Notes: generated by a model from the letters alone, not told the origin. A stretch of 64,000 bases of DNA from Prauserella salsuginis (GCF_024648885.1 NZ_JANBBF010000008.1:248001-312000); one strand, 5' to 3'; positions 39,174 through 50,335 are shown, numbered from the stretch's first letter. Translations and numbers: made by a program.

Positions 39174-39995
39174 TCACGTGTAGTAGTTGCCCGGTCCGGT
39201 CCTGAGTTCGGCCATCTGGTCGGCGGCGTGCCCGAAGACGATGGTCGCGCCGGTCTTCTCCTCGACGGAACGGATCTTCTCGACCGAGGCGAACCAGGCG
39301 ACGGTGTCGTAGACGATGCCGGCCGCGATCGGGGGCGGGCCGTAGCTCTCCCGCAGGTACAGCGAGTCGGACGTGAACAGCATCGTTCCGGAGTCGGCGA
39401 GGTCGACCTGCAGCGACAACGTGCCCCACGTGTGGCCGGGGGTCCGTAACAGCGTCACGCCCGGCAACAGCTGGGTGTCCTCGGTGATCGTGTCCAGTTC
39501 GAGACCGTCGTAGTCGGACTTGATGTGGGCGCCCTTGTTGTAGCCGTCGAAGCCCAGCGCGCCCTGCTTCTCGGCCTCGTCGACGACGATCCTCGTTCCG
39601 GTGTCCTGCCACAGCTTCGCGTTGGCCGCGTGGTCCATGTGCAGGTGCGACAGCAGCAGGTAGTCGATGTCGCCGGGTTCGAGGTTCAGCTGGTCGAGCC
39701 GCGAGTCTAGCCACGTGTCGTCGGTGACCTCGTCGACCGGGAAGAACTGGTCCAGCCCGGTCGGGCCCCAGCGCTGTTCCCAGTCGCGCGGGACACCGGC
39801 GTCCCACAGGAGTTTCGTGCCGTCGGGGTGTTCGATGTAGACCACGTGGGTCGGCACCGGCACCCAATCGCGCTGTTTTCCGGGGTTGCCGCGCGTCGCC
39901 ATCCGCTGCGGGTCGATGAGCAGCCACGTCAGGTCGGCGTGCATCGTGCCCGTCGGCAGGATGGTCACCTTGATCTTGTCGGCGTCCGTCGCCAT
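39174..39995 (-). CDS. N-acyl-homoserine-lactonase-like MBL hydrolase
   Basis: A 273-residue metallo-beta-lactamase-fold protein of the AttM/AiiA-like lactonase family. The two-zinc motif SHLHMDHA is at residues 116-123, with a TPGHTWGTLS third-ligand region, DSLYLRESYG and a final FGHA. The length and the PTHVVYIEHPDGTKLLWDAGVPRDW block match the 'N-acyl homoserine lactonase family' of actinobacteria. AHL lactonases open signal lactones, but most actinobacterial members have not been tested, so the native substrate may be another lactone. The ATG at 39995 has GGAGGAAG before it. Confidence 0.8.
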   Translation of the reverse strand: MATDADKIKVTILPTGTMHADLTWLLIDPQRMATRGNPGKQRDWVPVPTHVVYIEHPDGTKLLWDAGVPRDWEQRWGPTGLDQFFPVDEVTDDTWLDSRLDQLNLEPGDIDYLLLSHLHMDHAANAKLWQDTGTRIVVDEAEKQGALGFDGYNKGAHIKSDYDGLELDTITEDTQLLPGVTLLRTPGHTWGTLSLQVDLADSGTMLFTSDSLYLRESYGPPPIAAGIVYDTVAWFASVEKIRSVEEKTGATIVFGHAADQMAELRTGPGNYYT

Positions 39996-40160
39996 CGCTT
40001 CCTCCACTGGATATGCGGGTCACCCGCACCCGGAGCCTCGCCCGGTGCAGGCCGGGCCGCCGGGAGCAGACACGTCGTCGGGTCGTGCTCGGGTCAGGGA
40101 GTCCGTTGACGCCGCGGGTCACCCGCGGCCGCCTCGCATGCGCCGCCCACCTCCTCCGTT

Positions 40161-40188
40161 CCGCCGTCACCGGGCCGCCGTCACCGGG
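40161..40188. repeat. Tandem 14-bp duplication
   Basis: CCGCCGTCACCGGG occurs at 40161-40174 and again at 40175-40188. No function is apparent. Confidence 0.75.
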
Positions 40189-40454
40189 CGACACCGCCGG
40201 GATGCCGCCGCTCGTGTCAGCGCTCTTTCCTCGGTACGCCGGACGCGGCCGGAAGGGAATCGGTGACCCACCATCCGACGAATCGTCGAGCCGCTGCGCG
40301 CGCCGCACGCGGGCCGGCACACGCGAACCCGGTGACGGCCCACGTGCCGAGGTGGAGCTGCGCCGTGCACCCGTCACCGCCCCGACCGGAGCAGTCCGTC
40401 GGCAACAACCCTGAGATGGGAGTGATGTGAACCACAACTATGGATCCTGTTGCC

Positions 40455-40470
40455 GGATTCTATAGAATCC
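40455..40470. promoter_or_regulatory. 16-bp perfect palindrome, candidate operator
   Basis: GGATTCTATAGAATCC is a perfect palindrome in an AT-rich patch, 172 bases before the hydratase start. The TATAGAAT core could also act as a -10 box. A related GATTCTA half-site precedes the GntR/FCD gene at 38624-38630, so that regulator is a candidate binder. Confidence 0.6.
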
Positions 40471-40641
40471 AGTCATCATGAGAGCACCGTGCGACCACGG
40501 CACGCACGGCCGCACGCCTGCCCCGCCACCCTGCTCGCCGAGAACGCATCCGGCTTGCACCGCGGCGACAGGTCCGCCCCGCCCACCGGCACCCGCCGGC
40601 ATCCGACCTCCACGAGCGTCGGCACGACCATCAGGAGCGAC

Positions 40642-41586
40642 ATGGATCCGAACGGCACCGGGAAGCCGCACCGTGCCACCGCACCGGACGGCGCCACGGA
40701 CACGGCGGCGTTGAGCGGCGTTCCGGGCCTGCGAGAGCACCTCGACGGCTGGAACCCGCCGCCGGTCCGGGACTCCGGCGTCGTCGCGCCGGAACCGGTG
40801 GCAGCACTGTCGGCGTTGTTCGACCGCCCACCGGCCGCGACACCCGGCGACCCTCTCCCACCGCTGTGGCACTGGCTCCATCTCCTCGACTGGCCCGAAC
40901 AACACCGCCTCGGACCCGACGGGCATCCGCTCACCGGGCCGTTCCTGCCGCCGATCCCGGACCGCAGGCGCATGTTCGCGGGCGGGCGGGTGCACTGTCC
41001 GGCTCCACTCGTCGTCGGCACGACAGTCGAACGGACGTCCTCGATGACCGCATGCACCGTCAAGGACGGCCGCAACGGCCAGCTCGCGTTCGTGACCGTC
41101 CGGAGCGACTGGTACCAGGACGGCGAACTGCGCGTCACGGACGAACTGGACTATGTCTACCGCTCCGGTGACGAGGGCCCACGCGTCTTCGACGTCCCGA
41201 CCGATCCCCCACCGGACGCCGATACCGATACCCGCGTGCCGTGGCGCCTCACCCCGGACACCTCTCCGGTGGCGCTGTTCCGGTTCAGCGCGTTGACGGC
41301 CAACGCGCACCGCATCCACTACGACGCGCCCTACGCCCGGGACGTCGAAGGGTATCCGGGGCTGGTCGTCCACGGCCCGCTCCTCGTGCTGCTGATGTTG
41401 GAGGCCGTGGGCCGTGCCGACTCCCGGCCGGTGGCCGAGGTGCGGTTCCGGCTGCGGCGCCCGGTGTTCAGCGGCATGCCGGTCCTCGTCCGCGGTGGCC
41501 CGGACGAGGCGGGAGGGGCGGCCATGGCGGTCGCGAGCGCCGCCGACGACCGCCACGCGACCGCGGACGTGCGGTTCCGCAGCTGA
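40642..41586 (+). CDS. MaoC/HTD2-type acyl-CoA hydratase (mesaconyl-C4-CoA hydratase-like)
   Basis: A 314-residue double hot-dog hydratase. The N-terminal FAS1-like dehydratase half has PPLWHWLHLLDW and GPFLPPIPDRRRMFAGGR. The C-terminal half carries the hydratase motif FSALTANAHRIHYD followed by GYPGLVVHGPLL, as in mesaconyl-C4-CoA hydratase and fungal HTD2 relatives. It would hydrate an enoyl-CoA with a carboxyl or branched group. The ATG at 40642 follows AGGAG at 40633-40637. The acyl-CoA dehydrogenase gene starts 52 bases later. Confidence 0.78.
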   Translation: MDPNGTGKPHRATAPDGATDTAALSGVPGLREHLDGWNPPPVRDSGVVAPEPVAALSALFDRPPAATPGDPLPPLWHWLHLLDWPEQHRLGPDGHPLTGPFLPPIPDRRRMFAGGRVHCPAPLVVGTTVERTSSMTACTVKDGRNGQLAFVTVRSDWYQDGELRVTDELDYVYRSGDEGPRVFDVPTDPPPDADTDTRVPWRLTPDTSPVALFRFSALTANAHRIHYDAPYARDVEGYPGLVVHGPLLVLLMLEAVGRADSRPVAEVRFRLRRPVFSGMPVLVRGGPDEAGGAAMAVASAADDRHATADVRFRS

Positions 41587-41638
41587 CCGGCACCCGCCGG
41601 ATACGACAACGAACGACTCTTCGGACAGGGAGCCAGCA

Positions 41639-42844
41639 GTGACGACCGAAACGGATCTGGACGAGGCCGAACAGGCCATCGTGGACACCGTGCGTGATTT
41701 CGTCGACCGAGACGTACGCCCGGTGGTGCGGCAACTGGAACACGACAACACCTATCCCGAGAAACTCATCGAGCAGATGAAACGACTCGGGATCTTCGGG
41801 CTGGCCGTACCGGAGCCCTACGGCGAGGTGCGGGTCTCGGCATCGTGCTATGCGCTCGTGACCGAGGAACTCGCCCGTGGGTGGATGAGCCTCGCCGGCG
41901 CGATGGGCGGGCACACCGTCGTCGCCAAGCTGCTGTCGGACTACGGCACCGAGGAACAGAAGCGACGGTATCTGCCGCGGATGGCGACCGGCGAGCTGCG
42001 CGCCACCATGGCACTCACCGAGCCCGGCGGTGGTTCGGACCTGCAGGCGATGCGCACCGTCGCCACGCGCACCGACGGCAGCGGGGACACCCCCGCCAGT
42101 GGGGGCGTAGCCGGCGAGGGAGGCTACGTACTCAACGGTGCGAAGACCTGGATCAGCAACGCCCGCCGCGCCGGGCTGGTGGCCGTGCTGTGCAAGACCG
42201 ACCCTGCGGCCGAGCCGGCGCACCGCGGCATCAGCGTGCTGCTGGTGGAGAAGGAGGTACCGGGCTTCTCGGTGTCCCGTGATCTGCCCAAACTCGGATA
42301 CAAGGGCGTCGAGAGTTGTGAGCTGTCGTTCGACGACTGCCGCGTACCCGGCGACGCCCTGCTCGGCGGTGTCGAAGGCAAGGGCTTCGGACAGATGATG
42401 CGCGGGCTCGAGATCGGCCGCATCCAGGTCGCCGCCAGGGCCACCGGGGTCGCGCGCGCGGCGTTCGACGACGCGCTCCGCTATGCCCAGGAACGTGAGT
42501 CGTTCGGCGTTCCCATCTGGCAGCACCAGTCGGTCGGCAACCACCTGGCGGAGATGGGCACCAAGCTCACCGCGGCCCGGCAGCTGCTGCTGCACGCGGC
42601 GCGGCGCTACGACTCGGGGCAGCGTGCCGACATGGAAGCCGGCATGGCGAAACTGTTCTGCTCCGAGACGGCGATGGAGATCGCCCTGAACGCGGTGCGG
42701 GTGCACGGCGGATACGGCTATTCGACCGAGTTCGACGTCGAACGCTATTTCCGGGACGCACCGCTGATGATCGTCGGTGAGGGCACGAACGAGATCCAGC
42801 GGAACGTGATCGTCTCCCAGCTGGTGGCCCGCGACGGGCTCTGA
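41639..42844 (+). CDS. Acyl-CoA dehydrogenase
   Basis: A 401-residue FAD-dependent acyl-CoA dehydrogenase of the short/branched-chain type. Motifs: ALTEPGGGSDLQAM, TWISNARRAGLVAVL, DALRYAQERESFGVPIWQHQSVGNHLA and VHGGYGYSTEFDVERYFRDA. The catalytic Glu is in the usual place (GEGTNEIQ), unlike the enzyme at 28074. A Gly-rich insert (DTPASGGVAGEGG) lies before the VLNGAKTW strand. The GTG at 41639 is preceded by CAGGGAG. Partner of the preceding hydratase; a strong terminator follows. Confidence 0.9.
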   Translation: MTTETDLDEAEQAIVDTVRDFVDRDVRPVVRQLEHDNTYPEKLIEQMKRLGIFGLAVPEPYGEVRVSASCYALVTEELARGWMSLAGAMGGHTVVAKLLSDYGTEEQKRRYLPRMATGELRATMALTEPGGGSDLQAMRTVATRTDGSGDTPASGGVAGEGGYVLNGAKTWISNARRAGLVAVLCKTDPAAEPAHRGISVLLVEKEVPGFSVSRDLPKLGYKGVESCELSFDDCRVPGDALLGGVEGKGFGQMMRGLEIGRIQVAARATGVARAAFDDALRYAQERESFGVPIWQHQSVGNHLAEMGTKLTAARQLLLHAARRYDSGQRADMEAGMAKLFCSETAMEIALNAVRVHGGYGYSTEFDVERYFRDAPLMIVGEGTNEIQRNVIVSQLVARDGL

Positions 42845-42860
42845 CCGCCCGCAGGCCCGC

Positions 42861-42901
42861 ATCCGTGCCGGCGCCCGGTGCGTCCCGGCGCCGGCACGGA
42901 T
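42861..42901. terminator. Bidirectional terminator, 15-bp stem
   Basis: Arms 42861-42875 (ATCCGTGCCGGCGCC) and 42887-42901 are exact inverted copies with an 11-base loop, between the converging acyl-CoA dehydrogenase and HSD10-like genes. Confidence 0.85.
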
Positions 42902-42917
42902 CGCGCGGTCGGCGCCG

Positions 42918-43679
42918 TCAGCGCGGCGCCATGCGGATGGCGCCGTCGAGCCGGATCGTCTCCCCGTTGAGCATCGGGTTCTCCACGATGTGCCGCGCCA
43001 GCGAGCCGTACTCGGCCGGGGCACCCAGCCGCGACGGGTGCGGCACCTGCTCCCCGAGCGACTTGACGGCGTCCTCGGGCAGGCCCGCGAAAAGCGGGGT
43101 CTCGAACAGGCCCGGCGCGATCGTCACCACGCGGATCTTCAGGTTCGCCAGGTCGCGGGCGATCGGCAGGGTCATGCCGACGATGCCGCCCTTCGACGCC
43201 GAGTACGCGGCCTGCCCGATCTGGCCGTCGTAGGCCGCGACCGACGCGGTGTTGATGATGACTCCGCGTTCCTCACCGGACTCCTCGGTCTGCGACATGC
43301 GCTCGGCGGCGAGCCGGATGACGTTGAACGTGCCGATGAGGTTGATGTTCACGACCTTGGTGAAGTCGGCGAGCGGGAACGCGCCCTTCTTCGACACGGT
43401 CTTGACCGCGTTGCCGATCCCCGCGCAGTTGACCGTGATCCGCAGCGGGCCGAGCTTCGCTGCGGCGTCGACGGCGGCCGCGACGTCGTCCTCCTTCGTG
43501 ACGTCCCCCGGCGCGAACACGACGTTCTCGCCCAGCTGCTCGGCGACCGCCTCGCCGTCCGACGACGGCAGGTCGAGGATCACGATCTTCGCGCCCTGCC
43601 CGTGCAGTTCCCGCACCGTGGCGAGCCCGAGACCGGACGCTCCGCCGGTGACCAGCGCGACCGAACCTGCGATGTCCAT
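42918..43679 (-). CDS. 3-hydroxyacyl-CoA dehydrogenase type II (HSD17B10 family)
   Basis: A 253-residue SDR very close to mammalian HSD10/ERAB. It has the cofactor loop [12 protein letters not shown] (10-21), the acidic [10 protein letters not shown] (NAD specificity), [24 protein letters not shown], and the active site [24 protein letters not shown] with Ser, Tyr and Lys. The end [17 protein letters not shown] is also HSD10-like. It oxidises 3-hydroxy-2-methylacyl-CoA (isoleucine route) and related hydroxyacyl or hydroxysteroid substrates. It lies upstream of nothing on its strand before the terminator, and 98 bases downstream of the flavoprotein gene. Confidence 0.9.
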   Translation of the reverse strand: MDIAGSVALVTGGASGLGLATVRELHGQGAKIVILDLPSSDGEAVAEQLGENVVFAPGDVTKEDDVAAAVDAAAKLGPLRITVNCAGIGNAVKTVSKKGAFPLADFTKVVNINLIGTFNVIRLAAERMSQTEESGEERGVIINTASVAAYDGQIGQAAYSASKGGIVGMTLPIARDLANLKIRVVTIAPGLFETPLFAGLPEDAVKSLGEQVPHPSRLGAPAEYGSLARHIVENPMLNGETIRLDGAIRMAPR

Positions 43680-43776
43680 ACGTTCCTCTCTTCCGATGTA
43701 CGACGATGTACAGACCTGTGCCCGGGCGGTGGGCTCATCGGCGGCCGGCCGAGACGCCGGGCCGGGACTCGGTGCC

Positions 43777-45135
<1,359 letters not shown>

Positions 45136-46242
45136 GTGAACCCCAACGTGCCTGGCCCTCTCAGCGGTCTGAAAGTCGTCGAACTGCCCGCCATCGGCCC
45201 GGTTCCGCACGCCGGCATGATCCTGGCCGATCTCGGCGCGGACGTCGTCCGGGTGGAACGCCCGTCCGGCGCGCTCGACCTCCACGGCGGCAAGCCCGAC
45301 CATCTGATGCGCGGCAAACGCTCGGTGGCGGCCGACGTCAAGGACGCCGACGGGCTGCGTTTCGTGCACGACCTCGTCGCGCGGGCCGACGTGCTGCTCG
45401 AAGGGTTCCGACCGGGCGTGGCCGAGCGCCTCGGCCTCGGGCCCGACGAGTGCACCGGAGCCAACCCGCGGCTCGTCTACGGCCGGATGACCGGCTGGGG
45501 ACAGGACGGGCCGATGGCCAAGCAGGCGGGCCACGACATCAACTACATCAGCCTGACCGGGTCGCTGCACGCGATCGGCAGGGCCGAGGAGCCACCGCCG
45601 CCGCCGCTCAATCTCGTCGGCGACTACGGCGGCGGGTCGATGTTCCTGCTCACCGGTGTCCTCTCGGCACTGTGGGAGCGCGAGCGTTCCGGCAACGGCC
45701 AGGTGATCGACGCGGCGATGGTCGACGGTGCCAGCATGCTCACCCAGCTGCTCTGGGCACTGCGCGGTGCCGGCGCCTGGTCCTCGGAGCGCGCAGGCAA
45801 CCTGCTCGACTCGGGTGCCCCGTTCTACGACACCTACGTCTGCTCGGACGGCCGGTACGTCGCGGTCGGCGCGCTCGAATCGCAGTTCTACGCCCAGCTG
45901 CTGGAGGGACTCGGACTGGCGGGTGAGCAGCTGCCCGACCAGAACGACCGGTCCGGCTGGCCCGCGCTGCGCGCACGGTTCACGCAGGTGTTCGCGAGCC
46001 GCACCCGCGACGAGTGGGCGGCCGTGTTCGACGGCACGGACGCGTGTGTCACCCCGGTGTTGACCTGGGGCGAGGTCGCCGACCATCCGCATATCGCCGC
46101 CCGGCAGACGTTCCTCGAGATCGACGGCGTCGTCCAGCCCGCACCCGCACCCCGCTTCTCACGCACGAGTCCGCCGGTTCCGGCCGCGCCGCACCGCCCG
46201 GGATCCGACAACGACGCCGTTGCCGCCGACTGGGGACTCTGA
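45136..46242 (+). CDS. mcr: Alpha-methylacyl-CoA racemase (CaiB/BaiF family III)
   Basis: A 368-residue class III CoA-transferase-fold racemase that interconverts (2R)- and (2S)-methylacyl-CoA, needed for sterol side chains and branched fatty acids. It matches M. tuberculosis MCR over the active site: [22 protein letters not shown] (His), [12 protein letters not shown] (Asp) and [13 protein letters not shown] (Glu). The GTG at 45136 is the first codon; another GTG at 45148 is possible. Neighbouring HSD10-like, dehydrogenase and hydratase genes suit the same pathway. Confidence 0.9.
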   Translation: MNPNVPGPLSGLKVVELPAIGPVPHAGMILADLGADVVRVERPSGALDLHGGKPDHLMRGKRSVAADVKDADGLRFVHDLVARADVLLEGFRPGVAERLGLGPDECTGANPRLVYGRMTGWGQDGPMAKQAGHDINYISLTGSLHAIGRAEEPPPPPLNLVGDYGGGSMFLLTGVLSALWERERSGNGQVIDAAMVDGASMLTQLLWALRGAGAWSSERAGNLLDSGAPFYDTYVCSDGRYVAVGALESQFYAQLLEGLGLAGEQLPDQNDRSGWPALRARFTQVFASRTRDEWAAVFDGTDACVTPVLTWGEVADHPHIAARQTFLEIDGVVQPAPAPRFSRTSPPVPAAPHRPGSDNDAVAADWGL

Positions 46243-46339
46243 GCAGGCCCAGCCCGTCGGCGACGCACCCCGGCGGTCCCTCATCGGCGACACCGGACCG
46301 GTCGCCGATGAGGACCGCAGCCTTGACAGGATAGCCGGC

Positions 46340-46543
46340 ATGGCCGAAATCGAGATCCCGCGGAGCGTCGTGCGCGGCATGGTCGCGCTGTCCGTCCTGG
46401 CGGTGGCGGTGGTCGTGCTGATGCTGACCGAGACCGAACCGAACCTCGGCATGTGGGTGTTCGCCGTCGTGATGGTCCTGGCGGCCGTCGGCTTCTGGGC
46501 CGCGTACTTCTACCAGCGCGCGAAGAACCGCCGCGGCGAATGA
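46340..46543 (+). CDS. Small two-helix membrane protein, unknown
   Basis: A 67-residue protein with two hydrophobic helices (about 12-30 and 38-57) and a basic C-terminus (YQRAKNRRGE). The ATG at 46340 follows AGGA 8 bases upstream. No family recognised; function unknown. A strong terminator follows. Confidence 0.6.
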   Translation: MAEIEIPRSVVRGMVALSVLAVAVVVLMLTETEPNLGMWVFAVVMVLAAVGFWAAYFYQRAKNRRGE

Positions 46544-46550
46544 TCCGGCA

Positions 46551-46588
46551 CCGGCCGGGGCGGCGGGGAACCCCGTCGCCCCGGCCGG
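46551..46588. terminator. Bidirectional terminator hairpin
   Basis: Arms around CCGGCCGGGGCG (46551-46562) and its inverse (46577-46588), extended by a G·T pair and CGGGG/CCCCG around AA. It sits 8 bases past one converging gene and 8 past the other. Confidence 0.85.
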
Positions 46589-46595
46589 GTCGTGC

Positions 46596-48635
46596 TCAGC
46601 CGACGCGGTCGAGGATCCCCGACACGCGCTCCTGCACCATCGGCGACAGCGTCTTCATGTACGCCTTGGTGATGTGGTTGTTGTCCAGGTAGACCAGCAC
46701 GTTCCCGATCATCGGCGGGCATTCGGTCGGCGTGCAGAAGTAGTCGCTGAAGTCGACGAAGTGCACGTTCTCCGGCAGGCTCTCCACCGCCGTCCACGAC
46801 GGCTGAGGGTCGTAGACCGCGTCCCGCGAGACCGAGCACGACGGATCGTCGACACCGCGCTTCTCGGCACAGTCGGCCAGGGACCGGTTGTACCGCGGGT
46901 TGTCCCGCGCGGCGATCACCGGAATACCGGCCTCCTCGAGCGTCCGCCACTGCTCGACGTACCCGGGCGGGGTGATCTCGTCCCGCATCGGGTGCGCGTC
47001 CCTGCTGGCCATGGTGAACACGGCGTCCGGCTTGATCTCGAGGATCTCCTGCATGACCGTCTCGTTCCAGGCCGTGCACTCCGGGTTGTTGGGCGCCTCG
47101 GTGGTGAGCGGGCAGCCGCCGCGGCCCATGGAGATGATCTCCCAGCCCGCCTTCTCCGCCGCAGGCCGCAGCGCCGCGTTGAACTGCTGCGAATGCGAGT
47201 CGCCCGCGACGACGATGCGCCGTGTCGGGTTCGGGTGGAGACTTTCGTTGCAGATGATGACGATCTCGTTCTTGCCCGAGTGGCGGCACTGCTCCTGGGT
47301 GAAGTTGTCGTACTGCTTGGGCAGTGCCGCGAACGGCGGGATCGGTTCGGCACCACCGTCTGCGCTGGGCCCGTCGGGCGAGAGGACCTCAGCGCCGGGG
47401 TGTGCCGGGTCGTCCTCCTTCTGCACGAACGTGGCCCGTTCGACGGCCGCCAGCTGCCACGCACCCGCCATGGCGAGCACGACCGCGAGCGTCGCCGCGC
47501 CGACGCGGTAGGAACCCCACACGGTGCGGGTGTCCAGCTTCGCCCGCAACACCGGCTGTTCCACCAGGTGGTAGGTCAGCATGGCCAGCGCCAGTGACGC
47601 GGCGATGATGACCGCGCCACCGCGCAGGCCGACCTCGGGCCGGTCCCGCAGCAGTACGTAGAACAGCAGCACGGGCCAGTGCCACAGGTACAGCGAGAAG
47701 CTGAGGTTGCCCAGGTAGTTCAGCGGCCGCGACGACAGGATGCGGTCGGCGCCGAGCACCGTGCCCGTCTGGCCTGCCACCAGAACCAGCGCGGCGGCCA
47801 CGACCGGCCACAGGGCCACGTACCCGGGGAACATGGTGCCGACCTGCAGCACCAGACCGCACAGCACTAGCCCCGCGACGCCGAGCCAGCCGAGCAGCAC
47901 CCGGATCGCCCTCGGCACGGACAGCTTGTCGATCGACAGCGCCACGAGCCCGCCGATGGCGAACTCCCACACGCGGGTCGCCGACATGAAGTAGGCGAAC
48001 TGCTGGTCGGCGGCCGTGAGGTACACCGAGTAGGCCAGCGACCCGGCCGTCAGCACGAGCAGCAGGCCGATCAGCCACCGGTGCAGGTTCCCGCCGAGTC
48101 GCTTGACGACGAACGCGAACGCGGCGATCAGCAGCGGCCACACGAGGTAGAACTGGCCCTGGATGGACAGCGACCAGAAGTGCTGCACGACGCTCGCCTG
48201 GTCGTGCTGAGCGAAATAGTCGGCAGACTGGGCTGCCAGCTGCCAGTTCTCGAAGAACAGCGCCGAAGCGACGATCTCGCTCGCGGTCTGCTCCCAGCGC
48301 GTCTCCGGAAGCAGGAAATAGGCCGCGACGACGGTGCCGACGAGCACGGTCATCGTCGCCGGGAAGAGCCGTTTGACGAACCTGCCCCACGTGGCACGGA
48401 ACCGGACCCGGTCGCGAAGGCTCGCCCGGAAGAGCTGGCCGGTGATCAGGAAACCGGTGACGAAGAAGAACACGTCCACGCCACCGGACACCCGGTCCAG
48501 CCACACGTGGTAGATGACGACCAGCGCACAGGCAAGCGCCCGGAGACCCTGCAACTCGGGCCGGTACCGGGTCTTGCCGGGGGCCGGGGCGACCGGCGAC
48601 GACACCTCCGGCGGCGCTGGCGGCGACTGCGTCAC
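46596..48635 (-). CDS. OafB-type acyltransferase with SGNH domain
   Basis: A 679-residue membrane O-acyltransferase. The acyltransferase-3 domain (about residues 20-390, 10-11 helices) has RPELQGLRALACALVVIYHVW with the catalytic His and GVDVFFFVTGFLITGQLFR. A linker and extracytoplasmic SGNH domain follow, with VVAGDSHSQQF (catalytic Ser) and DNNHITKAY (catalytic His). Such proteins transfer acetyl groups to cell-surface sugars or peptidoglycan. The GTG at 48635 has GAGG 6 bases before it; the frame runs back to 48713. Confidence 0.87.
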   Translation of the reverse strand: MTQSPPAPPEVSSPVAPAPGKTRYRPELQGLRALACALVVIYHVWLDRVSGGVDVFFFVTGFLITGQLFRASLRDRVRFRATWGRFVKRLFPATMTVLVGTVVAAYFLLPETRWEQTASEIVASALFFENWQLAAQSADYFAQHDQASVVQHFWSLSIQGQFYLVWPLLIAAFAFVVKRLGGNLHRWLIGLLLVLTAGSLAYSVYLTAADQQFAYFMSATRVWEFAIGGLVALSIDKLSVPRAIRVLLGWLGVAGLVLCGLVLQVGTMFPGYVALWPVVAAALVLVAGQTGTVLGADRILSSRPLNYLGNLSFSLYLWHWPVLLFYVLLRDRPEVGLRGGAVIIAASLALAMLTYHLVEQPVLRAKLDTRTVWGSYRVGAATLAVVLAMAGAWQLAAVERATFVQKEDDPAHPGAEVLSPDGPSADGGAEPIPPFAALPKQYDNFTQEQCRHSGKNEIVIICNESLHPNPTRRIVVAGDSHSQQFNAALRPAAEKAGWEIISMGRGGCPLTTEAPNNPECTAWNETVMQEILEIKPDAVFTMASRDAHPMRDEITPPGYVEQWRTLEEAGIPVIAARDNPRYNRSLADCAEKRGVDDPSCSVSRDAVYDPQPSWTAVESLPENVHFVDFSDYFCTPTECPPMIGNVLVYLDNNHITKAYMKTLSPMVQERVSGILDRVG

Positions 48636-48863
48636 GGGATACCTCACTCTCGTCCGTACCGGCGCTCCATGATGCCAACCCCCATTCAGGTGGTTTCCAC
48701 CACTTCCATGCACTGTGACGCAGAATGCGCCTGAAAGGTTGGCTCGACCCGCCGGCCGACCCGACGAGATTGACGTTTCCCCTGGTCAAGGCGCACAGCC
48801 GGGAGGGGCTGCGGCGGCGCGGACACGCGGCCGGCCGGGCATCGCGGCGCGGGCGAACCGGGG

Positions 48864-48903
48864 CGGCGGCCGTCGAGGTCCAGCTGGATCTCGACGGCCG
48901 CCG
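48864..48903 (-). terminator. Terminator of the homogentisate operon
   Basis: Arms 48864-48877 (CGGCGGCCGTCGAG) and 48890-48903 are exact inverse copies, continued by a G·T pair and TCC/GGA around AGCT. It lies 8 bases past the scoB stop on the minus strand. Confidence 0.85.
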
Positions 48904-48911
48904 GTGCGGGT

Positions 48912-49568
48912 TCAGCCCACCGCGAGCGGCGCGTCGGTGACCGCCGCCACCTGCTCGGCGGTGACGCCCGGCGCCGTCTCGTGTAACACGAACCCACGGG
49001 AAGTGACATCGATCACAGCGAGGTCGGTGATGATCCGGTGCACCACACCTCGCCCCGTGAGCGGCAACGTGCACTCGGGAAGGAGTTTCGGCTCCCCCTT
49101 CCTGGTGGTGTGTTCCATCAGCACCAGGACGCGCCGAGCGCCGTGCACGAGGTCCATGGCGCCGCCCATGCCTTTGACCATGGCACCCGGCACCATCCAG
49201 TTGGCCAGGTCGCCCGTGGCCGACACCTGCATGCCGCCCAGGACGGCGGTGTCGATGTGCCCACCGCGGATCATGCCGAACGACAGGGCGGAGTCGAAGA
49301 ACGACGCCCCTGGCGTCACCGTGACGGTCTCCTTGCCCGCGTTGATCAGGTCCGGGTCGAGTTCGTCCTCGGCCGGGTACGGCCCGGTGCCGAGGATGCC
49401 GTTCTCGCTGTGCAGCATCACCTCGACGGCCTCGGGCAGGTGGGCGGGGATGAGGGTCGGCAGCCCGATGCCGAGGTTGACGTACTCCCCGGCCCGTAGT
49501 TCACGGGCTGCCCTGGCCGCCATGTCCTGCCGGGACCAGCCGGCCGGTGCCTCGGTCGCCGCGCTCAC
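48912..49568 (-). CDS. scoB: 3-oxoacid CoA-transferase subunit B
   Basis: A 218-residue beta subunit of succinyl-CoA:acetoacetate CoA-transferase. It has [15 protein letters not shown], the catalytic Glu in [10 protein letters not shown], and [16 protein letters not shown]. With ScoA it turns the acetoacetate released by FahA into acetoacetyl-CoA for thiolysis. The GTG start at 49568 overlaps the scoA stop (GTGA). Last gene of the operon. Confidence 0.92.
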   Translation of the reverse strand: MSAATEAPAGWSRQDMAARAARELRAGEYVNLGIGLPTLIPAHLPEAVEVMLHSENGILGTGPYPAEDELDPDLINAGKETVTVTPGASFFDSALSFGMIRGGHIDTAVLGGMQVSATGDLANWMVPGAMVKGMGGAMDLVHGARRVLVLMEHTTRKGEPKLLPECTLPLTGRGVVHRIITDLAVIDVTSRGFVLHETAPGVTAEQVAAVTDAPLAVG

Positions 49569-50335
49569 TGCCCGCCCTCCTCGCTCGCCCGGACCGTGCG
49601 TTTCTCGATCCGTTTGTCCTGCGCTCCGCTGTGGACGACCCGCTGGACGAACACCCCGGGCAGGTGGACCTGCTCGGGATCGATCTGGCCGGGCTCGACG
49701 AGCCGTTCGACCTCCGCGATCGTGATCCTGCCCGCCATGGCGGCGAGCGGGTTGAAGTTCATCGCCGTCTTGTGGAACACGAGGTTGCCCTCGGTGTCGC
49801 CCAGCGCTGCGTGCACGAGTGCGAAGTCGGCGTTGATCGCCTTCTCCAGCACGTACTCGACGCCGTCGAACTCGCGGGTCTCCTTCGGCGGGGAGGCCAC
49901 CGCGACGGAACCGTCCACGGCGTACCGCCACGGCAGGCCGCCGTCGGCGATCGGCGTGCCGACCCCGGCCGGGGTGTAGAACGCGGGCACTCCCACCCCG
50001 CCGGCACGCAGCCGCTCCGACAGCGTGCCCTGGGGCGTCAGCTCCACCTCCAGTTCGCCGGCCAGGTACTGCCGGGCGAACTCCTTGTTCTCACCCACGT
50101 ACGAGGCGGTGACCCGGGAGATCCTGCCCGCGGCCAGCAGCACGCCCAGGCCGTGACCGTCCACGCCGCAGTTGTTGGAATACACCTCGAGCCCGGTCGC
50201 GTCGCCCTCGGCGAGCGCCGTGATCAGGGTGTCGGGGATGCCGGACAGCCCGAACCCGCCGACGGCCAGCCTCGCGCCGTCGGCGATGTCGGCCACGGCC
50301 TCCGCCGCACCGGCGACCACCTTGCCGCCGCTCAT
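49565..50335 (-). CDS. scoA: 3-oxoacid CoA-transferase subunit A
   Basis: A 256-residue alpha subunit of succinyl-CoA:acetoacetate CoA-transferase. Typical blocks: [57 protein letters not shown] and [21 protein letters not shown] overlap with fahA; its product uses FahA's acetoacetate. Confidence 0.92.
   Translation of the reverse strand: MSGGKVVAGAAEAVADIADGARLAVGGFGLSGIPDTLITALAEGDATGLEVYSNNCGVDGHGLGVLLAAGRISRVTASYVGENKEFARQYLAGELEVELTPQGTLSERLRAGGVGVPAFYTPAGVGTPIADGGLPWRYAVDGSVAVASPPKETREFDGVEYVLEKAINADFALVHAALGDTEGNLVFHKTAMNFNPLAAMAGRITIAEVERLVEPGQIDPEQVHLPGVFVQRVVHSGAQDKRIEKRTVRASEEGGQ

Larger units (their letters stand above)
39996..40641. other. 646-base intergenic region upstream of the lactonase and hydratase genes
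   Basis: Largest gene-free stretch in the window. It holds a tandem 14-bp duplication at 40161-40188 (CCGCCGTCACCGGG twice), a 13-base palindrome at 40276-40288 (CGACGA-A-TCGTCG), the 16-bp palindrome at 40455-40470, and a leader of about 170 bases before the hydratase. Short open frames such as 40478-40714 lack a ribosome site and normal composition. Confidence 0.6.

Noticed and set aside
40478-40714. 78-codon open frame after the 16-bp palindrome
   Set aside because: No ribosome site; Pro/Arg/Thr-rich low-complexity product; overlaps the supported hydratase start in another frame.
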